A stretch of 11,851 nucleotides of DNA from Paludibacteraceae bacterium (lineage in GTDB: Bacteria > Bacteroidota > Bacteroidia > Bacteroidales > Paludibacteraceae). Location: positions 1 to 11,851 of the forward strand of contig JAKSMY010000053.1 of assembly GCA_024400275.1 (NCBI GenBank), read 5' to 3'. The stretch's first letter is position 1, and every line of letters begins with the position of its first letter. This document shows, piece after piece, positions 8,304-11,851 of this stretch. A program made the translations under genes and the position numbers. Below the pieces are notes generated by a model. The model was not told the origin of the DNA. It saw nothing but the letters and a program-made list of their open reading frames with translations, and did no database searches.

Positions 8304-8759
8304 ATGGATACTTTATCTTACAAGACAGTATCAGTTAACAAAGCAACCGTCCAAAAAGGGTGGGTTGTTATTGATGCTGAAGGCCAGATTCTTGGCCGTA
8401 TGTGCACGAAGGTGGCTAAGATTCTTCGTGGCAAGTACAAACCCAGTTTTACACCCAATGTAGATTGTGGTGATAATGTGATTATCGTTAATGCTGCCAA
8501 GGTGCAGTTGACCGGTAACAAGTGGAATGACCGCGTTTATGTTCGCTATACGGGTTTCCCCGGCGGCCAACGCGAAATGAGCCCTGCCGCTTTGATGGAG
8601 AAGGGTGCAGACCGCTTGATTAAGAAAGTCGTTAAGGGAATGTTGCCCAAGAACCGTCTGGGTGCCAAACTGATTAACAACTTGTTCGTTTTTGCCGGTG
8701 CAGAGCACAATATGGAGGCACAGAAACCTGTTCAACTTGATATTAACAATCTTAAATAA
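8304..8759 (+). CDS. rplM: Large-subunit ribosomal protein L13 (uL13)
   Basis: Early-assembling 23S rRNA-binding protein of the 50S subunit. The 151 residues carry the family core KPSFTPNVDCGDNVIIVNAA, the TGNKW...RYTGFPGG segment and the VKGMLPKNRLG motif near residues 110-120. There is a Bacteroidetes-like N-terminus (MDTLSYKTVSVNKATVQKGW). It is the first gene of its operon, 11 bp before rpsI, the near-universal partner of L13. Confidence 0.98.
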   Translation: MDTLSYKTVSVNKATVQKGWVVIDAEGQILGRMCTKVAKILRGKYKPSFTPNVDCGDNVIIVNAAKVQLTGNKWNDRVYVRYTGFPGGQREMSPAALMEKGADRLIKKVVKGMLPKNRLGAKLINNLFVFAGAEHNMEAQKPVQLDINNLK

Positions 8760-8770
8760 TCGTTCAGAGT

Positions 8771-9157
8771 ATGGAAACAATTAATGCATTAGGTCGTCGT
8801 AAAGCAGCTATCGCTCGCGTTTACGTTAAAGAAGGAAAAGGCCAAATCACGATTAACGATCGTGCTCTGGATGTTTATTTCCCAAGCAGTATTCTTCAAT
8901 TTATCGTTAAGCAACCTCTGGCTAAATTAGGCGTTGAGGAGAAATACGATATCAAGGTTAATTTAGACGGTGGCGGTTTCAAAGGTCAAGCCGAGGCTTT
9001 GCGTTTGGCAATTGCCCGTGCTTTGGTAAAAATCAATCCGGAAGACAAACCCGCTTTGAAAGCCGAAGGTTTCATGACTCGTGATGCCCGTGAGGTAGAA
9101 CGTAAGAAACCAGGTCAACCGAAGGCCCGTAAACACTTCCAATTCAGTAAACGTTAA
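8771..9157 (+). CDS. rpsI: Small-subunit ribosomal protein S9 (uS9)
   Basis: 30S head protein whose C-terminal tail reaches the P-site tRNA. At 128 residues it is normal in length. It shows GRRKAAIARVYVKEGKG at the start, the GGGFKGQAEALRLAIARAL core, and the basic tail RKKPGQPKARKHFQFSKR ending in the invariant SKR. It is translated 11 bp after rplM. A 94-bp spacer with small hairpins (GGTCGG/CCGGTT at 9200-9215) separates it from rpsB; no promoter consensus is seen there. Confidence 0.98.
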   Translation: METINALGRRKAAIARVYVKEGKGQITINDRALDVYFPSSILQFIVKQPLAKLGVEEKYDIKVNLDGGGFKGQAEALRLAIARALVKINPEDKPALKAEGFMTRDAREVERKKPGQPKARKHFQFSKR

Positions 9158-9251
9158 ACTATTCATAATTCTTTGTGATGAATGGCAGGTTGCCTGATTG
9201 GTCGGAAAACCGGTTGTTCCTACTCAAAGAATGCTAAAACAAACAAATCAA

Positions 9252-10103
9252 ATGAGAACAAATTTTGAACAATTGCTTGAAGCAGGTTGCCATTTCGGTC
9301 ACCTCAAGCGCAAATGGAATCCCGCTATGGCTCCTTATATCTACATGGAGCGTAATGGTATCCACATCATTGACCTCAACAAAACAGCTGCCAAAATAGA
9401 AGAGGCAGCAGAGGCTCTTAAAAATATCGCTAAATCCGGTCGCAGAGTGCTGTTTGTGGCTACGAAAAAGCAAGGACAAGAAGTCGTTGCTGCCAAAGCT
9501 CAAGAAATCGGCATGCCTTATATTACCGAGCGTTGGGCAGGTGGTATGTTGACCAACTTCCCTACTATCCGTAAGGCTGTGAAGAAAATGTCCAACATCG
9601 ACAAGATGATGACCGATGGTACGTTTGACAACATCTCCAAACGCGAGAAACTGCAAATCACCCGTCAACGTGAGAAACTGGAAAAGAACCTCGGCTCTAT
9701 TGCTGACCTGACCCGTCTGCCAAGCGCAATCTTTGTTGTTGACGTTATGAAAGAGCATATCGCCGTAGCAGAGGCTAACCGTCTGGGTATTCCTGTATTC
9801 GGAATTGTTGATACCAACTCCAATCCTAATAATGTAGATTTCGTTATTCCTGCCAACGATGACGCTACCAAATCCATTGAAGTGATTTTGTGCGCTGTTT
9901 GCGATGCTATCAAGGAAGGTTTGGAAGAGCGCAAGGTAGAGAAGGCTGACGAAGAAGCCGCTGCTGCACAAGCTCCTGAGGATAATAAAGAAGAGGCACC
10001 AGCACCCAAAGAGCGTCGTACTCGCGTTCGCAAAGCAGCTGCTCCTGCTGAACCCGAAAAAGTAGCTGAAGCTGCTCCTGAAGAAGAGGCAAAAGCTGAA
10101 TAA
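9252..10103 (+). CDS. rpsB: Small-subunit ribosomal protein S2 (uS2)
   Basis: 30S protein at the head-platform junction, needed for S1 and mRNA binding in many bacteria. Family motifs are EAGCHFGHLKRKWNPAM (10-26), TERWAGGMLTNFPTI (92-106) and VDTNSNPNNVDFVIPANDDA (186-205). The start MRTNFEQLLEAG fits the family; an upstream in-frame start at 9198 adds 18 unrelated residues. The protein has 283 residues against about 241 in E. coli. The excess is a low-complexity tail (about 228-283) rich in E, A, P and K with a basic KERRTRVRK patch. Such tails occur in other Bacteroidetes S2 proteins. The partner tsf follows after 34 bp. Confidence 0.97.
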   Translation: MRTNFEQLLEAGCHFGHLKRKWNPAMAPYIYMERNGIHIIDLNKTAAKIEEAAEALKNIAKSGRRVLFVATKKQGQEVVAAKAQEIGMPYITERWAGGMLTNFPTIRKAVKKMSNIDKMMTDGTFDNISKREKLQITRQREKLEKNLGSIADLTRLPSAIFVVDVMKEHIAVAEANRLGIPVFGIVDTNSNPNNVDFVIPANDDATKSIEVILCAVCDAIKEGLEERKVEKADEEAAAAQAPEDNKEEAPAPKERRTRVRKAAAPAEPEKVAEAAPEEEAKAE

Positions 10104-10108
10104 TTGAT

Positions 10109-10132
10109 TTACAAACTTACAAATTTACAAAT
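10109..10132 (+). repeat. Three 8-bp tandem repeats before tsf
   Basis: TTACAAAC, TTACAAAT and TTACAAAT run head to tail in the 34-bp rpsB-tsf spacer, flanked on both sides by TTGATT. They end five bases before the tsf ATG. An unstructured A-rich stretch here may help initiation, since no Shine-Dalgarno sequence is present. Confidence 0.6.
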
Positions 10133-10137
10133 TGATT

Positions 10138-11127
10138 ATGGCTGTAACATTAGCAGATATTAAAAAACTGCGCGATATGACCGGCGCAGGTATGATGGAC
10201 GTCAAGAAAGCTTTGGAAGAAGCTAATGGCGATTTTGAGCAAGCAAAGGATTTGCTCCGCAAACGTGGTCAAGCTATCGCTGCTAAACGTAGCGACCGTG
10301 AGGCTTCTGAAGGTTGCGTGCTGGCACAGGCCGAGAATGGTTTTGGTTGCATTGTAGCCGTTAAGTGCGAAACAGACTTTGTGGCAAAAAATGCAGACTT
10401 CGTGGCAATGGTCAAGAAAATTCTTGGTGTTGCTATGGCTAATAAACCTCAGTCTTTGGACGAGTTGAAAGCTTTGACTCTGGATGGTCAAACAATGGCT
10501 GACTTGGTAACCGAGCGTAGTGGTGTTACCGGTGAGAAAATGGAGTTGAGTGACTATGCTTTCATTGCTGCTCCTGTGGTTGACGCTTACAATCACCTTG
10601 GCAATAAATTGAGTTCATTGGTGGCTGCCGACAATGCTGCTGCTGACCACGATACCGTTCACGGCGTGAACATGCAGGTAGCTTCTATGTCTCCTGTTGC
10701 TTTGGACGCTGACCATGTAGCACAAGAAGTGAAAGACAAAGAGTTGGCTATCGCTATTGACAAGACCAAACAGGACGAGATTACCAAGGCCATTGAGAAC
10801 GCTTTGCGTAAAGCCGGTATCAACCCTGCTCACGCTGATAGCGACGACCATATCTCCTCTAACACCGCTAAGGGTTGGCTGACCGAGGAACAAGCACAGC
10901 TGGCTCGCGATATTCGCGCTAACGTGCCTGCCGAGGCAGAGGCTAATCTCAATATGAAGAAGATTGAGATGATTGCCCAAGGGCGTTTGGCTAAGTTCTT
11001 AAAGGAATCTACATTGGTTGAGCAACAATATATCCTGAGCGATTCTAAAGAATTGGTTAAGGACGTATTGAAGAAGATGAACGTTACTATCGTTGACTTC
11101 AAACGCGTAACACTCAATGTAGAATAA
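10138..11127 (+). CDS. tsf: Elongation factor Ts
   Basis: Nucleotide-exchange factor that releases GDP from EF-Tu. The 329 residues begin with the UBA-like N-terminal domain (MAVTLADIKKLRDMTGAGMM, then DVKKALEEANGDFEQA). The core carries the TDFVAKN motif (79-85), whose Asp-Phe contacts EF-Tu. It ends with the family GRLAKFLKESTLVEQQYI helix and a short beta segment. The ATG at 10138 is chosen over a TTG two codons earlier. It is the last gene of the ribosomal operon, followed by a strong terminator. Confidence 0.98.
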   Translation: MAVTLADIKKLRDMTGAGMMDVKKALEEANGDFEQAKDLLRKRGQAIAAKRSDREASEGCVLAQAENGFGCIVAVKCETDFVAKNADFVAMVKKILGVAMANKPQSLDELKALTLDGQTMADLVTERSGVTGEKMELSDYAFIAAPVVDAYNHLGNKLSSLVAADNAAADHDTVHGVNMQVASMSPVALDADHVAQEVKDKELAIAIDKTKQDEITKAIENALRKAGINPAHADSDDHISSNTAKGWLTEEQAQLARDIRANVPAEAEANLNMKKIEMIAQGRLAKFLKESTLVEQQYILSDSKELVKDVLKKMNVTIVDFKRVTLNVE

Positions 11128-11150
11128 AGTTAGTTATTATATAAGTATGA

Positions 11151-11186
11151 TAAACGGCTACCCGAAAAGGTAGCCGTTTATTTGTT
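11151..11186 (+). terminator. Rho-independent terminator of the rplM-tsf operon
   Basis: A perfect 12-bp stem, TAAACGGCTACC (11151-11162) with GGTAGCCGTTTA (11169-11180), and a CGAAAA loop, followed by a T-rich TTTGTT. It starts 23 bp after the tsf stop codon. Confidence 0.9.
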
Positions 11187-11200
11187 ACTCGTTCAAGACA

Positions 11201-11227
11201 CCCCCCTGCCCCCCCTCGGTAAGGGGG
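11201..11227. repeat. C-run/G-run hairpin, probable dispersed intergenic repeat
   Basis: CCCCCCTGCC then CCCCCT (11211-11216), CGGTA, and an AGGGGG arm (11222-11227) give a 6-bp GC hairpin in otherwise A/T-rich spacer. The composition differs sharply from its surroundings and resembles short dispersed intergenic repeats. No U-tract follows, so it is not a normal terminator. Confidence 0.4.
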
Positions 11228-11299
11228 AATAGGTCTCTTAATTCAAAATCGCAAAAAATCATTTTTCATTCTCAATTTCCAAGAAAAAACACAACAAAA

Positions 11300-11331
11300 T
11301 TTGCATATATCAATTTCTTTTTGTACTTTTG
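11300..11331 (+). promoter_or_regulatory. Promoter of the right leader RNA
   Basis: TTTG (11300-11303), 20 bp, TACTTTTG (11324-11331) match the Bacteroidetes consensus. Transcription should begin at about 11335-11339, immediately before TTCCACGCT. Confidence 0.8.
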
Positions 11332-11336
11332 CAGTC

Positions 11337-11621
11337 GAATTCCACGCTGGAGGGGATTATGTCTTTGTTCGGGGTGGGGTTCAGACATAAAAAAGGCGTT
11401 TATTGACGCTTGTTTTGGAATATTGAAATCTACCAAATTTTAACCGAACCAAAGCAAGATGACATAGATGTCCTGTGGGTATGTTTATATACTGCAACGC
11501 ATTCTGCGTCGGTATTGACATATACCGGCGTGGGCATTATTGTTTATTCTTTTCGGTAAGGTTTTGGTAGAACCCCAATATTAGGAATGAGCGTGAAATA
11601 AGGTTCCACGCTTTCTTTGTT
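11337..11621 (+). ncRNA. Structured leader or small RNA, right copy, unassigned family
   Basis: An uncoding stretch between a strong promoter and a terminator-like hairpin. Visible helices in order: TATGTCT/AGACATA (11358-11364 with 11383-11389) enclosing a G-rich loop; GCGT/ACGC near 11400; a closing stem TCTACCAAA/TTTGGTAGA (11429-11437 with 11563-11571); a second stem ACCGA/TCGGT (11443-11447 with 11553-11557); and an inner arm with ACGCA/TGCGT (11497-11501 with 11505-11509). A terminator-like hairpin and the conserved tail GGAGAATGCCGAAA follow. The order and tail match the minus-strand element at the left end of the window. The 5' TTCCACGCT (11340-11348) is repeated in the 3' arm of the terminator (11604-11612), so two folds compete. 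It lies directly upstream of a secreted-protein gene. Family unknown to me; a 6S-like or other Bacteroidales RNA is possible. Confidence 0.6.
11590..11621 (+). terminator. Terminator or attenuator hairpin of the right RNA
   Basis: AGCGTG-AA (11590-11597) pairs with TT-c-CACGCT (11604-11612, one bulged C), followed by the U-rich TTTCTTTGTT. As the next gene begins about 80 nt later with no promoter between, it may control read-through. Confidence 0.6.
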
Positions 11622-11647
11622 ATGTATGTGAAATAACCTACTGGAGA

Positions 11648-11704
11648 ATGCCGAAAATCCAATCAAAGAGTAGGCAAATAACAACCAAATCAACTAAAAT
11701 ATGA
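11648..11704 (+). CDS. Possible 18-codon leader peptide
   Basis: ATG within the conserved GGAGAATGCCGAAA opens an 18-codon frame, MPKIQSKSRQITTKSTKI, whose TGA overlaps the ATG of the next gene (ATGA at 11701-11704). The left RNA copy also starts MPK (ATGCCGAAA) but stops after five codons. The peptide is basic and Ser/Thr-rich. The exact overlap suggests coupled translation, but the frame may be chance, since the conserved block could be an RNA element. Confidence 0.3.
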   Translation: MPKIQSKSRQITTKSTKI

Positions 11705-11851
11705 AAAAAATCATGATGGTAGCTATGTCTTTAATCATAGCAAGTAGTGTTTGTTTTGCTGATGTTCAAGAAGCAAAAGAAATTCGCAAAGAACGTCAAG
11801 AAATTCGCAAATTAAGTCGTCAAGAACTGAATGAAAAAGCATCAAAAGATG
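11701..11851 (+). CDS. Secreted protein of unknown function, 5' part only
   Basis: Open to the window edge (50 codons seen). The N-terminus MKKIMMVAMSLIIASSVCFA is a clear Sec signal peptide with likely cleavage after CFA, without a lipobox cysteine. The mature start is strongly charged: EAKEIRKERQEIRK then LSRQELNEKASKD. A 14-bp sequence, AAGAAATTCGCAAA, is repeated at 11777 and 11798, 21 bp apart, giving a seven-residue repeat (EIRKERQ, EIRKLSR) consistent with an amphipathic helix. I do not recognise a named family; similar Lys/Arg/Glu-rich starts occur in secreted Bacteroidales proteins of unknown role. Its promoter is the one at 11300-11331, so the structured leader precedes it in the same transcript. 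Confidence 0.75.
   Translation, partial: MKKIMMVAMSLIIASSVCFADVQEAKEIRKERQEIRKLSRQELNEKASKD

Noticed and set aside
9198..9251. Eighteen-residue extension of rpsB
   Set aside because: S2 proteins start at MRTNFEQLLEAG; the upstream residues are translated leader hairpin sequence.
9234..9971. 245-residue minus-strand frame inside rpsB
   Set aside because: Antisense shadow of a conserved ribosomal gene, Cys/Ser/Phe-rich without motifs.
11337..11621. Group II intron, tmRNA or RNase P RNA
   Set aside because: No domain V, no tmRNA tag frame or CCA end, and no RNase P core sequence is visible; the length and hairpin-U end fit a leader or small RNA better.
1..11851. CRISPR array, tRNA or rRNA gene, insertion sequence
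   Set aside because: No regularly spaced direct repeats, no cloverleaf with TTCGA-type arm, no rRNA core sequence and no transposase motif were found on either strand.

Overview
The window looks like the chromosome of a member of Bacteroidales (Bacteroidetes). Four promoters fit the Bacteroidetes consensus (TTTG, 20 bp, TAnnTTTG), starts lack strong Shine-Dalgarno sequences, and the proteins (LspA followed by a DUF4296-type lipoprotein, short lipoate ligase, S2 with an acidic tail) have the character of that order. The genus cannot be fixed from the sequence alone.

Layout. (1) 1-900, minus strand: a structured RNA-like element (about 17-266), then a broken RhuM/ORF6N-type gene (307-763) lying between two copies of a 16-bp direct repeat, driven by a good promoter that diverges from the alaS promoter. 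(2) 915-8117, plus strand: one tightly packed operon, alaS - gtrA-like - guanine deaminase - lipoate ligase - metK - lspA/lipoprotein fusion, with gaps of 6-35 bp or small overlaps. (3) 8136-11186, plus strand: a translation operon, rplM - rpsI - rpsB - tsf, with its own promoter, a roughly 130-nt leader and a strong terminator after tsf. (4) 11187-11851, plus strand: a GC-rich hairpin, then a strong promoter feeding a roughly 275-nt structured leader RNA that ends in a terminator-like hairpin, followed by a possible 18-codon leader peptide and the start of a secreted-protein gene cut by the window edge.

The core genes are ordinary housekeeping genes: alanine charging of tRNA, SAM synthesis, lipoate attachment, purine salvage, lipoprotein maturation and the ribosome/EF-Ts set. 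The unusual material lies at the two ends. The left (minus) and right (plus) RNA elements share an architecture (outer 8-9 bp stem, inner 5-7 bp stem, long inner arm, terminator-like hairpin with U-tract) and an identical 14-nt tail, GGAGAATGCCGAAA. They appear to be paralogous leader or small RNAs, transcribed outward. The right copy contains a 5' segment that could compete with the terminator. The left copy appears to have been split by the rhuM fragment. A second oddity is the in-frame fusion of the signal peptidase LspA to a lipoprotein carrying its own lipobox.
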